A stretch of DNA of 64,000 nucleotides from NCBI GenBank assembly GCA_022842885.1, contig JALHOR010000005.1, forward strand, positions 33,739-97,738, given 5' to 3'. Below, in pieces: positions 1 through 9,588 of the stretch. Below the pieces are notes generated by a model that was not told where the DNA came from, searched no databases, and was given only the letters and a program-made list of their open reading frames with translations. A program made the translations under genes and the position numbers. Origin of the DNA: Anaerolineae bacterium. Its GTDB lineage: Bacteria; Chloroflexota; Anaerolineae; Aggregatilineales; Phototrophicaceae. Within the stretch, counting starts at the first letter, position 1. Each line of letters opens with the position of its first letter.

Positions 1-1
1 G

Positions 2-3000
2 CGCTTCACATATACGCCTGTTAGTAACCAAACATTAACATTGCGGCTCACATCATCTGCTTCCAGTGGCACTACACTGGTTTATCTAGATAATGTTGAA
101 GTTACCGAAGGTGGTTTGTGGCAGACCGAAATGGCTTATTATGTCTATTACGGAAATTCTGTCACCCGTAGCAAAACACAAGGTGCCGAAGCCAATTTTG
201 AATTCACTGGAACAGGTTATAGCATTGCCACACTGATTGATGCGCGTGGTGGTGAAACCGAAATTTGCTATGGAACAGCAACCCCCAACACTTGCCTGAC
301 ATATCAAAATGAGTATGTGATCTACGCTGCTACCGTAACTCGCACTGTTGTTGGCTTACCCAACAATACTTATAAAGTGCGTATTCGGGATGTGGAAGAT
401 GGTTATTCCGATACCATTTACACCTACACAGATACAGCTATTCGCTCTAGTCTGTATGCATTTGGCAGCATTGCTGTAGATTATGTCCAAATCTTCAATG
501 AAACATTGCCGCCTCTTATCACAGCATCAATCGAAGCCAATGACGATTACAGTGTAGCAGGTAAGCCGGCACTGCAACTGCTACCCGAGAATCGCTGGCG
601 CACCTTTAGCGGCGGTGAAGCTTATGGGTACAGCAATAGTTCGTATGTGGGTACCATTACAGCCTACAATGCGCTTAGTTACTATGATGCTGGTGCCAAT
701 ACACTTCTCAATCTCAATTTAGGGGCAGCCGGTTCTGCTACAGACGAAGCGACAATTATTGTACAGACTGGACCATTGTATTACCTAAACAGCCGAGATT
801 TGTTGGCATGTGTAGATGGTGCCGATGGGCAGGTGGTATATACAGCCGCTACACTCAAGCACTCGCTTATCAACAGTACTCGCTGTACTCTTACGAATGG
901 GTTATTCACTGCGCCCCAAGTGGCATTCAATAAAAACAACCTCCCCTTGTTAGAAAATACAACGGGTGGTGCTGTCAACCGGACTTTCAGCCTAACTACC
1001 CTAACACCTGGCTATTTCATCGTAGACGGCTACCAAGTAATTTATGGTGATCAACTCATCGAAGGCTACTACGAAGACACCATTGGCAACGGTATCCTGC
1101 AACAAACTGGGAGTTGGGCAACCGATAATTTCTATTATCACAGTGGTGGGACCGCATTGGTCGGTACAGGGGCTGCCACCATGACCTTCCGTATTCGCAA
1201 TAGCACTGGTTTCTCACTATTGACGGCTTTTGATTATTTGGGTGGTAACATCAATATCCGTGTTCAAGGTGAAGGAACACTAGCAGGTTATGACGAATCC
1301 TACGGCATGGATACATTTGATTATGGCGCTCGCTATCAATCGCCGTTTACGGTGGCTGGTCTCAAGCAAGGCGATTACACCATCACAATTTCGCCCGTTG
1401 GTCCACAACCGCCTAGCCGGGTTGTCATTGATGCTATCCAAGTCTATGGCACACTCGGTAGCTTAGGAAGTCTGTATGATGATGCAGCAGTAGATACCAA
1501 CGATAAATTGTTGCTGACCTATGGTCCCAAGAATAATTTCACTTGGACAGCAGTCAAAGGCGATTATTCACACCTGTATCAAACTTATCATGTGACCGCT
1601 ACCGCAGGGGCAACAGTATCCTTTGAGGTGGGCGCAACTGAGCCAGCTACAGGCATCATCATCTATAATGGGTTTTATACCAATACCAATGTGCGAGTAT
1701 GCTGGACGAAACTCACGGGTACGCCTGTTGAACCATTCTGCACAACCGAAAATTTGATTGGGTCAACATCTACTACGCGGGAAGTCAATGCACCCGCAAG
1801 TGCCCCCTATGTTGATGTCAATGGTCACTATAACGTCACCATCACTAATCTGACACATTTCGGCTCGCTATATCTAGATGCTATCCAAGTACGTGAGGGA
1901 GCAAATTTGGTTGAAGGTATCTATGAAGCAACCAAACTGTTCGGGTTAGACCCAACCTCTGCCGTAAACCTTAATGGTACTTGGTCAACGCCACTCAATT
2001 ATTCCAATATCACCTCTGGCAATGGTGGAGCATCCATTGAATTTACTATCGAAGGGGCGCGTGGTTTCAGCATTTTGCTGACTGAATTGTATTATTCGAC
2101 TACCGCAACCTATAGCTTGTGCGTCAATACAGGCGCGACTGCTGGGACAGTTGGTAGCCCGCAATGTAACACCATCAATGGGGGTTCAACAACAACGCCA
2201 CTGGCGCTAACACGGTCGGATATTGCTTTGGGTGACTATGCAATAACCTATGTCGGCTTAAACCCAACCAATCTATATACCATCCGGTTACAGAACACGT
2301 CGGCACCAGCACTAAGTACGCCCCTAACCTTGAAATCAATACATGTTCTGGGCAATAAACCTAACCTACAAATCACTGACTTGGAACGAGTTGAAAATAC
2401 TGACCCGCGCATCCGCTTTTTGCCATTTAGCGGCATGACGTTTATTACCGACGGTTTTGCCTCTGATATGAGCGAAAGCTATGGATACATTCGCGGCAGT
2501 GGTGTTTACTTCGAGTTTCGTGGTAAGGGCTTTGAATATGGTCGTTTAGCTTATCTAACCTATGCCGATGTAGATATCTGCTATGGGGCATTAAACACAC
2601 CTAGCAACAATCCGACCGCTTGTATTCCAGTAGACGCAGTTGGTTTGTATGTTCACCAAACGACCCATCCGGTTGACACTAATGATGCTGTTTGCGATAC
2701 GGTCAATGGTTGTTGGGTAACAATTCGTAATCGTGACCAAGCCTTGCCGATGACAATGGATTTCATTCGCTTATTTGATCCCAGCGCACCTCTCAGTGCT
2801 GGTGTCTATGAAGAGAATTATCCTGGTCTGCGAAACTTTAGTGGCACAGCCGCAACTGGTGGCACTTACACGCTCGATCCAGCAGCCCTCAATGTTAACC
2901 CGGCACTGGTGGATTATTATGCGTCAGGTTATGCCAACCGTTCTTATATTGATCAAGCCCCTAACTCAGCTAAATTTGGGGGGATGTTCTTCCGTATGAC

Positions 3001-6000
3001 CGGTACAGGCTTCTCAGTCGGCTTTACCCGCGATTACTCCACCGATGCTATCCAGATTTGTTACCAGCAAAACGCAACAACTCCGCAGCAAGTTATGAAT
3101 CAAGCCGGTGGCGGGGCGAATGGTTGCCAAACATTTGAGAACAACTATCAAGGTTATATTGGTAAAAGCCAACGCAGTATCCTTGGACTACCTACTGGCG
3201 CTTATGGGGTAACAGTCCAGATGTTAGGGGATAATGGCTTACCCATTCCCCATCAATATCCGTGGGAACTACCAATCACCATGAAGATTGATACTGTGGC
3301 GGTTTACGATGAGGAATGGTTCGCGCCTGCCAATACTAATTGGACAACACCCAACCTAGAAGCCTTGGAAGTTCTGACGCTCGGCACTCGTTATGAGGCA
3401 AACTATAATAATCGTGAAGCAGATAACCGTTTCAATTACTTTGGAACATGGGCAACTGTCACCGATTACTATGCATCCAATTTCAATTATGATTTGACCA
3501 GCAAGGCGGGTTCCGGTGTTGTTTTCCGCACCAATGGCGTTAACAGTTTGATTTTGTATACCACAGTGAGTTTCAGTAACTCGCCCATTGTGGTTTGCGC
3601 CCGTGCCGTGAATGTACCTTTGACACAGGAACTTGCTCCCAATTGTCAAACCCTTTCTACAACAGGAACAATTGGGTATCAGCAACCGGTGAGTTTTAAG
3701 TTCCATCCATCCAACATCGGGGAATATGTTGTCTCAATTACCACTTTGGACGATGGGGCATTCTATTTTGATGCTTTGGAATTTGTGAATACAACCGCGC
3801 CATTGACTGCCGGTGTATATGAAGCCACTAGCCCACGCATCAACTACGATACAGACTATGTTAATCTGATAAACAACGGCACAATGGAAAGTGCAACCAA
3901 TTGGACAGCCGCAAATGGGGCATCTATCGTCCAGAGTTATTGGCCCGTCTATGATGGTTACTTCTCTTACAGTGTCACTACAACAAACCCCAATCAAGGG
4001 ATTGAGAGTGCCAGCTTTAATCTAACTGCCGGCAAATCATATGTCGTCAAGGCACGAGTGTACCTTAATTATGGTGAGGTCAAGATGCGCTTGGCGACAC
4101 CTAATGGTATGCTGGAATCAAACCAAAACAATCTCTATAATTGGTACACCTTCTACCAAGTCTTTACGCCTAGCTTAAGCGGTGCTAACACGCTGCAATT
4201 TATCGGTAACGGTGCCAGCAATTTCTATGTGGATTCGGTATCGTTAAGCGAATTAGGCAAAGGTAATTGGGAGACATCCTATTTCTATTACTACACCAAT
4301 GGCAGCGCCCGACGAAGTTTGACCCCCGGTGCGGGTGCTACCTTCGATTTTATCGGAACGGGTTTTGAGATTGGGATGCCACGCGATCCATTTGCTGGTG
4401 AAGCCGAAATCTGCTATGGGTTAAAAGCAACGTTCCCAGTGGGTGCCAACTGCTTTACCTACCAGCAGGAATACATTGGCTATGATTATGATATTCGCCG
4501 GATGGTGGTGGGTTTGCCGCTAAATACCTATACCGTGCGCGTCCGTGATGCCGAAGATGGTTTCACAACCACCCGTTATGCTGTTGCTTCAGCCCCCAGA
4601 CCTTCTTATACGGGATTGAATACGGGCATTCTGGTAGACTATGTGCAAATCTTTAACGAACCAGTTGCGCTGACAACACCGCCCGGTTTCTACAATGAAA
4701 ATGAGGCAGTGGGTGGCACACGCTATATTCAAACTTATCCGGCAGATCGTTGGTCAGATTACACTTTCCCTATCACAGGCTATTACTCGGAACAAACCTA
4801 CAGTGCCGCCGTTGACCAATACGGTTTCATGAATTATTACGGTGCAGGGCATACTGCTTTGCTGAATGTTGAAGTTCAAACGGGCGAACCTCTGACTGTT
4901 ATTCTGTATAGTGGTTTGCAGTATTACTACCAGAGTAACCAACTACTCATCTGCGTAGGACCACAAGCCACAGGTGTTAAAATATCCGGCAATATCATCT
5001 GGACGGGCTTCCAATTTGAAATTGACTCGTCTACAGACTGCGTATTGAAAAACATGGCAGCAGGTGAACAGGTCGCTGTGAACAGCAGTGAATTGCCAGA
5101 ATTAGCGGTGCCGGGTCTCAAGACCATCATGTTTACGACCTTAACTCCGGGAACATTCTACCTAGATGGTTTCCAAGTGGTCGGCGGCAGCAAACTCACA
5201 CCTGGGGTTTATGACAGTTTCTTGCCGGATGGAGTCTTAAACTTCAACAACAATGTAGGCGCAGGTCAAGTCGAAAACGATTATTACTGCGACAAGACCG
5301 TCGGTTGGTGCCAACAATATACGTTTGGTTCGTTAGGCAATTACACCGCAGCCACTTCGCAATCGGGCGCATCTTTGAACTTCAGTATTGAAGGCACAGG
5401 TTTCTCTGTCGTCACTGCGACTGACTATTATGGAGGAGATATTCGGATTTGCTTTAAACCTACCACCAGTCTTGAGACATTTCCATCTGCGGGCGACTTG
5501 ACATATTATGAAGGAAATCCGCCGAATAAGAACGATGTATGGTGTGACACTGTGACTACCAACACCTTATCATGGGATGTTCTCAATGCTGACCGTATTA
5601 ATCCATGGTTTGGCTATCAATATGGCTTCTCCTATTATGGGATGCCCTACGGTGAATATATCGTGGATATTCGTGTGGTAGATACTGCTTTGCTCTCTTA
5701 CGAATCAGTGCAGATTGACGGCATTGTCGTCTTTGATCAAGCTACCAATGTTTTGATGCCCGGTGTGTATGATAATACAGCTACAGAATTGTTATATGAG
5801 CCACCTTCTGCATGGGCATCCACAACATCTTTCTATGGCTTACCTTACGGTCCAATGAACAAGACAGTTCATACTACCACCAAAGCCGGGAGTATTGTTC
5901 AATTGATTGTCAGTGGCAATGCCATGACGTTGTTCCAAACAACGGGTTACAACAGCCGTGATGTGCGCTTGTGCTTGGTGGTAGCAGGCGAAAATGTGCC

Positions 6001-6184
6001 GTGCGAATTGTCTACCAATGATGATTTGGCATTTGCCATCACCAACTTCAGCCAGTATGGCTACTCGTCTTACGGTGTACCAGTGATGATTTACGGCATG
6101 GGTGGGGGTGAACATTTCCTCATTCTTGAACAGCGGGATCACGCTTTGGGTATGACTGTGGATGCATTCTATATTCAAGAATAA
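2..6184 (+). CDS. giant secreted modular repeat protein (C-terminal part, open at left edge)
   Basis: The reading frame is open from base 2, so the start lies outside the window; the first possible start, a TTG at 41, is internal. At least 2060 residues are visible. About 12 modules of 130-200 residues can be seen, most opening with G-[VFIY]-Y-[DE] (near nt 1060, 1914, 2800, 3808, 4680, 5200, 5758) and containing a strand-rich core such as FEFTGTGYSI followed by a Cys-containing strand (ETEICYG). One CBM4/9-like domain lies at about nt 3870-4250 (NGTMESATNW to FYVDSVSL), and the window opens in the tail of an equivalent domain (LVYLDNVEV). The composition is Tyr, Asn, Thr and Gly rich with very few Lys, as in exported proteins. 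No C-terminal anchor or sorting signal is seen. A surface or sheath glycan-binding role is inferred only from the modules. A strong terminator follows the stop. Confidence 0.85.
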   Translation, partial: RFTYTPVSNQTLTLRLTSSASSGTTLVYLDNVEVTEGGLWQTEMAYYVYYGNSVTRSKTQGAEANFEFTGTGYSIATLIDARGGETEICYGTATPNTCLTYQNEYVIYAATVTRTVVGLPNNTYKVRIRDVEDGYSDTIYTYTDTAIRSSLYAFGSIAVDYVQIFNETLPPLITASIEANDDYSVAGKPALQLLPENRWRTFSGGEAYGYSNSSYVGTITAYNALSYYDAGANTLLNLNLGAAGSATDEATIIVQTGPLYYLNSRDLLACVDGADGQVVYTAATLKHSLINSTRCTLTNGLFTAPQVAFNKNNLPLLENTTGGAVNRTFSLTTLTPGYFIVDGYQVIYGDQLIEGYYEDTIGNGILQQTGSWATDNFYYHSGGTALVGTGAATMTFRIRNSTGFSLLTAFDYLGGNINIRVQGEGTLAGYDESYGMDTFDYGARYQSPFTVAGLKQGDYTITISPVGPQPPSRVVIDAIQVYGTLGSLGSLYDDAAVDTNDKLLLTYGPKNNFTWTAVKGDYSHLYQTYHVTATAGATVSFEVGATEPATGIIIYNGFYTNTNVRVCWTKLTGTPVEPFCTTENLIGSTSTTREVNAPASAPYVDVNGHYNVTITNLTHFGSLYLDAIQVREGANLVEGIYEATKLFGLDPTSAVNLNGTWSTPLNYSNITSGNGGASIEFTIEGARGFSILLTELYYSTTATYSLCVNTGATAGTVGSPQCNTINGGSTTTPLALTRSDIALGDYAITYVGLNPTNLYTIRLQNTSAPALSTPLTLKSIHVLGNKPNLQITDLERVENTDPRIRFLPFSGMTFITDGFASDMSESYGYIRGSGVYFEFRGKGFEYGRLAYLTYADVDICYGALNTPSNNPTACIPVDAVGLYVHQTTHPVDTNDAVCDTVNGCWVTIRNRDQALPMTMDFIRLFDPSAPLSAGVYEENYPGLRNFSGTAATGGTYTLDPAALNVNPALVDYYASGYANRSYIDQAPNSAKFGGMFFRMTGTGFSVGFTRDYSTDAIQICYQQNATTPQQVMNQAGGGANGCQTFENNYQGYIGKSQRSILGLPTGAYGVTVQMLGDNGLPIPHQYPWELPITMKIDTVAVYDEEWFAPANTNWTTPNLEALEVLTLGTRYEANYNNREADNRFNYFGTWATVTDYYASNFNYDLTSKAGSGVVFRTNGVNSLILYTTVSFSNSPIVVCARAVNVPLTQELAPNCQTLSTTGTIGYQQPVSFKFHPSNIGEYVVSITTLDDGAFYFDALEFVNTTAPLTAGVYEATSPRINYDTDYVNLINNGTMESATNWTAANGASIVQSYWPVYDGYFSYSVTTTNPNQGIESASFNLTAGKSYVVKARVYLNYGEVKMRLATPNGMLESNQNNLYNWYTFYQVFTPSLSGANTLQFIGNGASNFYVDSVSLSELGKGNWETSYFYYYTNGSARRSLTPGAGATFDFIGTGFEIGMPRDPFAGEAEICYGLKATFPVGANCFTYQQEYIGYDYDIRRMVVGLPLNTYTVRVRDAEDGFTTTRYAVASAPRPSYTGLNTGILVDYVQIFNEPVALTTPPGFYNENEAVGGTRYIQTYPADRWSDYTFPITGYYSEQTYSAAVDQYGFMNYYGAGHTALLNVEVQTGEPLTVILYSGLQYYYQSNQLLICVGPQATGVKISGNIIWTGFQFEIDSSTDCVLKNMAAGEQVAVNSSELPELAVPGLKTIMFTTLTPGTFYLDGFQVVGGSKLTPGVYDSFLPDGVLNFNNNVGAGQVENDYYCDKTVGWCQQYTFGSLGNYTAATSQSGASLNFSIEGTGFSVVTATDYYGGDIRICFKPTTSLETFPSAGDLTYYEGNPPNKNDVWCDTVTTNTLSWDVLNADRINPWFGYQYGFSYYGMPYGEYIVDIRVVDTALLSYESVQIDGIVVFDQATNVLMPGVYDNTATELLYEPPSAWASTTSFYGLPYGPMNKTVHTTTKAGSIVQLIVSGNAMTLFQTTGYNSRDVRLCLVVAGENVPCELSTNDDLAFAITNFSQYGYSSYGVPVMIYGMGGGEHFLILEQRDHALGMTVDAFYIQE

Positions 6185-6209
6185 ACGTCTGTAGTGATGG
6201 ACTCAGTTT

Positions 6210-6246
6210 ACCGCCCACTGCTAACACAGTGGGCGGTTTTATTTTT
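6210..6246 (+). terminator. intrinsic terminator after the giant repeat gene
   Basis: Perfect 10-bp stem CCGCCCACTG / CAGTGGGCGG (6211-6220 with 6227-6236), 6-nt loop, followed by a T-rich run. It separates the giant gene from psuG. Confidence 0.92.
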
Positions 6247-6293
6247 GCCACTTGTCGCTACAATAATTTGCCAATTCATTCATTTATCATCCC

Positions 6294-7223
6294 GTGAGAG
6301 AATTTCACTTGAAAACACAGCTAAAAATTGCGCCTGATGTGGCGGATGCCCTAGCCCAAAATCGTCCCATAGTGGCGCTTGAATCCACGTTGATTACGCA
6401 TGGTTTACCGTATCCTGCCAACCGAGATACAGCACTGGCAATGGAAGCGGCAGTTCGCAGCGGTGGGGCAGTTCCCGCAACAATTGCCATTCTCAGCGGC
6501 ACAATCACAGTCGGCTTATCACATGACGACATTGAACGTTTGGCACAAACCCAACCCGGTAGTGTGCGTAAATGCAGCCGCCGCGATATTCCGATAGCCG
6601 TTGGCTTAAAGGAAAATGCTGCGACCACTGTTGCAGGAACCATGATTGTGGCACATCAAGCCGGGATTCGCGTTTTTGCGACGGGCGGTATTGGCGGTGT
6701 TCATCGTGGTCATCCTTTTGATGTTTCGGCAGATTTAATCGAATTAGGGCGTACTCCAGTTGCGGTGGTCTGTTCCGGCGCAAAATCTATTTTGGATTTG
6801 CCGCTAACACTGGAAGTGTTAGAGACGCAAGGTGTTCCGATTTTGGGTATGAACACCGCTACATTACCGGCGTTTTATACCCGCAGCAGTGGTTTAGCAG
6901 TAGATGTGTGCATTGAATCCGCGCAGCAAGCAGCCCAGATAATCAGGGCTGCCCACGAATTAAACGCGCAACATGGCATTCTCATCGCTGTGCCAGTGCC
7001 ACAAGCGGAGGCGTTGCCCGACGAAATTGCTGAATCCGCCATCCAACAAGCGGCTGCCGAAGCTGATAAACAAAGTATTCATGGCAAAGCCCTCACGCCG
7101 TTTTTACTGGCACGCATCGCCGAAATCACCGGAGAACAGTCTATAAAAGCTAATCGTGCCTTGCTGATTAACAATGCGCGGGTTGCTGCAGACATTGCCG
7201 GGGCATTAGCTGAAATAAAATAA
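6294..7223 (+). CDS. psuG: pseudouridine-5'-phosphate glycosidase
   Basis: Cytosolic enzyme that reversibly splits pseudouridine 5'-phosphate into uracil and ribose 5-phosphate during pseudouridine salvage. The 309-residue protein has the usual family length. Hallmarks are ALESTLITHGLPYP near residue 30, SRRDIPIAVG near 100, ATTVAGTMIVAHQAGI near 115, ATGGIGGVHRG near 130 and the C-terminal GKALTPFLL segment. The GTG at 6294 is the first in-frame start; a TTG at 6309 is an alternative, and neither has a convincing Shine-Dalgarno sequence. No pseudouridine kinase (psuK) lies beside it, so the kinase is elsewhere or absent. It stands alone between a terminator and the convergent glmS. Confidence 0.95.
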   Translation: MREFHLKTQLKIAPDVADALAQNRPIVALESTLITHGLPYPANRDTALAMEAAVRSGGAVPATIAILSGTITVGLSHDDIERLAQTQPGSVRKCSRRDIPIAVGLKENAATTVAGTMIVAHQAGIRVFATGGIGGVHRGHPFDVSADLIELGRTPVAVVCSGAKSILDLPLTLEVLETQGVPILGMNTATLPAFYTRSSGLAVDVCIESAQQAAQIIRAAHELNAQHGILIAVPVPQAEALPDEIAESAIQQAAAEADKQSIHGKALTPFLLARIAEITGEQSIKANRALLINNARVAADIAGALAEIK

Positions 7224-7244
7224 CGGCTATTTTAGATTGAAAAT

Positions 7245-7284
7245 AACCGCCAACGCTTTTTCAAAAGGCGACATGGCGGTTTTA
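7245..7284. terminator. bidirectional hairpin between psuG and glmS
   Basis: Stem AACCGCCA (7245-7252) with TGGCGGTT (7274-7281); an inner CGCTTTTT / AAAAGGCG pairing with one bulge lengthens it. T follows on the plus strand and T-rich sequence follows on the minus strand, so it can end both convergent genes. Confidence 0.75.
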
Positions 7285-7301
7285 AACATGATTGGTTCGT
7301 T

Positions 7302-9143
7302 TTATTCTACCGTGACGCTCTTGGCTAAATTGCGCGGTTGGTCAACATCTGCGCCACGCAATAATGCGCTATGATACGCCAGTAATTGCAACGGAATCAC
7401 GCTGGCAACCGGGCTTAATAACGGCGGCATGGGCGGCAAATAAATGACATCATCTGCCCGCGAAGCAATAAATTTATCGCCTTGTGTCGCCAACGCAATG
7501 ACGCGCCCCCCGCGTGCCTTTGCTTGCTCAATTTGGCTAATCATCTTCTCGTAAAGTGAATCCTGCAAAGCGATGGCTAAAACAGGCATTTTGGCATCAA
7601 TCAGCGCGATAGGACCATGTTTCATCTCGCCTGCTGGATAGCCTTCTGCATGAATATAGCTGATTTCTTTGAGTTTTAACGCACCTTCCAGCGCAATCGG
7701 ATATTGAATGCCTCGCCCTACAAACAAGAAATTGACAGCATCACCATATTTTTCAGCGATGTGTTGTACGACTTTTTCCTGTTCCAATGCCTCACTAATC
7801 AGATTGGGCAATTGGGCAGCATCCTGAATATAGTGTCGTAATTGTGCCGATGATACTGTACCGCGTAATTGCGCCAGATACAACGCCAGCAAATATTGGT
7901 CAACGATACTCGTGGTGAATGCTTTAGTCGAGGCGACGCCAATTTCGGGTCCCGCGTTCATGCTAATATAGCCATCAGCAACGCGCATCGCTTGACTGCC
8001 AATGGCATTCACAATGCTCCAAACGAGGGTATTTTTGGTGTGGGCTTCTTCAATCGCTGCCAGCGTATCCACTGTTTCGCCGCTTTGCGTGATGGCAAGC
8101 AAGGCAGTCGTATTATCAATTAAGGGGTCACGATAGCGAAATTCACTGGCATAATCCACTTCAACATGCAACCGCGCCAATTGTTCAACATAAAATTTAC
8201 CTACCAAGGCACTGTAATAACTCGTGCCGCACGCCACCGTCACCAACCGCGAAATAGATTGGGCGCGTTCCGGTGTCAGATTTAAATCTGGCAAGATGAC
8301 CCGCCCATGCTCAAAATCTATGCGTCCACCCAGCGTATCGGTGATGCTGCGGGGTTGCTCATAAATTTCCTTTTGCATAAAGTGGCGATATTCACCCTTT
8401 GCTGCACTTACGGGGTCATGGGGAATCACATGAATTTCCGGCACAATGCTATCGCCATCCAACGTTTTGATGGTGTAGCCGTGGGCGGTGATGGTTGCAA
8501 TTTGCCGATGCTCCAGAAAAATCATCTGGTCAGTATAATCCAGAATAGCGGGCATATCCGACGCAACAAAATATTCGTTTTCGCCAATCCCAATCGCAAT
8601 GCCACCGGCATTCCCAATGCGAAGTGCCACTAATCTATCTGGTTGCGATTTGCTCATCAACACAATCGCATGAGCGCCACGCAATTGTTGGACAACACAC
8701 TGTGCCAACTCAGTTAAATCGGTGATGCCGAGCCGCGCCAATTGCTCAATCAACTGCACAATCACTTCGGTATCCGTTTCCGATTGAAATGTTACACCGG
8801 CGGTAGTTAATTCAGCACGCAAGGACAAATAATTTTCAACAATGCCATTATGGACGACCACGAATTGCCCATTCATGCTGATATGGGGATGGGCATTGTG
8901 TTCGGCGGGGACACCATGTGTCGCCCAGCGTGTATGCCCGATACCTAATGTGCCATTAACCGGATTTTCGGCTAAACGTTGGCGCAAATTATGCAGTTTG
9001 CCCACATCGCGCCGGATATGTATTTTGCCATTCAAAACTGCCAAACCCGCCGAATCGTAGCCGCGATATTCTAGGCGCGTTAGCCCATCCACAATAATCG
9101 GCGCGGCTTCCCGCTGCCCAATATACCCCACAATACCACACAT
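7302..9143 (-). CDS. glmS: glutamine--fructose-6-phosphate aminotransferase (isomerizing)
   Basis: Makes glucosamine 6-phosphate from fructose 6-phosphate and glutamine, the entry step to UDP-GlcNAc for peptidoglycan and surface glycans. The 613-residue length is typical. The N-terminal Ntn amidotransferase starts MCGIVGYIGQ with the catalytic Cys2 and carries GHTRWATHG and the VHNGIVENY strand. Two SIS domains follow, with VACGTSYYSA near residue 310 and TQSGETVDTLAA near 355, and the protein ends in the conserved DQPRNLAKSVTVE tail. A Shine-Dalgarno sequence GAGGAGAG sits 5-8 nt before the ATG. The 5' leader carries a self-cleaving glmS ribozyme (separate entry), so expression should fall when the product GlcN6P accumulates. 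Confidence 0.98.
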   Translation of the reverse strand: MCGIVGYIGQREAAPIIVDGLTRLEYRGYDSAGLAVLNGKIHIRRDVGKLHNLRQRLAENPVNGTLGIGHTRWATHGVPAEHNAHPHISMNGQFVVVHNGIVENYLSLRAELTTAGVTFQSETDTEVIVQLIEQLARLGITDLTELAQCVVQQLRGAHAIVLMSKSQPDRLVALRIGNAGGIAIGIGENEYFVASDMPAILDYTDQMIFLEHRQIATITAHGYTIKTLDGDSIVPEIHVIPHDPVSAAKGEYRHFMQKEIYEQPRSITDTLGGRIDFEHGRVILPDLNLTPERAQSISRLVTVACGTSYYSALVGKFYVEQLARLHVEVDYASEFRYRDPLIDNTTALLAITQSGETVDTLAAIEEAHTKNTLVWSIVNAIGSQAMRVADGYISMNAGPEIGVASTKAFTTSIVDQYLLALYLAQLRGTVSSAQLRHYIQDAAQLPNLISEALEQEKVVQHIAEKYGDAVNFLFVGRGIQYPIALEGALKLKEISYIHAEGYPAGEMKHGPIALIDAKMPVLAIALQDSLYEKMISQIEQAKARGGRVIALATQGDKFIASRADDVIYLPPMPPLLSPVASVIPLQLLAYHSALLRGADVDQPRNLAKSVTVE

Positions 9144-9588
9144 AAGACTCTCTCCTCGCTGGAATCCAATGCATCAGAACGTTGGATACCACCGCACAGA
9201 GACGCAAAAAAAGCATCCAGATGGGTGGCAATCCAAAATATTGATATGAAAATTACGGGCGTCACAAGTGGCTGTTTTACTGCCAACGTTACCGCTGGTG
9301 TTTGTCGGCACACTTTAAAACTGAGGAGAGATAGAGAAGGGTGGTGAACTGCACCCTGACGGCATCCGCCGAATAATTCGATTTTCCCCGTTATTACGGG
9401 TTAGCCCTGTGTTTGCACAGAGAACCGTCACCTCGTCAGCCGGATAAGTTCCGGCACTGGCGCTTGTTAAACTCTCTCCACAAGATAATTTTGGTTAGTC
9501 ACTCCTTTTTTATCATGAACCATAGACCACTATAAAACCGAATGAGGGCAGCGACAAGAGGAAATTTTCACAAATAGGGAATAAAATT
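9144..9588 (-). other. 445-bp gene-free stretch: glmS 5' leader
   Basis: No credible gene. It holds the glmS ribozyme (9280-9464); a hairpin just before the ribosome binding site with arms ATCCAA (9164-9169) and TTGGAT (9182-9187); and a fragment CGCACAGAGACGC near 9193 that resembles the CACAGAG repeats at 37992-38026. I see no convincing -35/-10 pair upstream of the cleavage site. Confidence 0.7.
9280..9464 (-). ncRNA. glmS self-cleaving ribozyme in the glmS 5' leader
   Basis: Read on the minus strand, the leader matches the glmS ribozyme core in order: AAGCGCCAG with predicted cleavage between A9464 and G9463; a P1 hairpin closing into CTGACGAGG; P2 TGACGG pairing with CCGTCA; ATCGAATTATTCGGCGGATG; P3 GGGTG / CACCC around TGCAGTTCAC (near 9339-9356); and a P4-like hairpin CCAGCG-GTAA-CGTTGG (9283-9298) capped by a GNRA tetraloop. 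The RNA uses GlcN6P as cofactor to cleave the mRNA upstream of glmS. An insertion of about 38 nt with two hairpins (CTGTG-CAAA-CACAG and CCCG-TAATAA-CGGG) sits between the P2 5' strand and the AUCGA segment. Motif identification is strong; the exact 3' limit is approximate. Confidence 0.95.
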
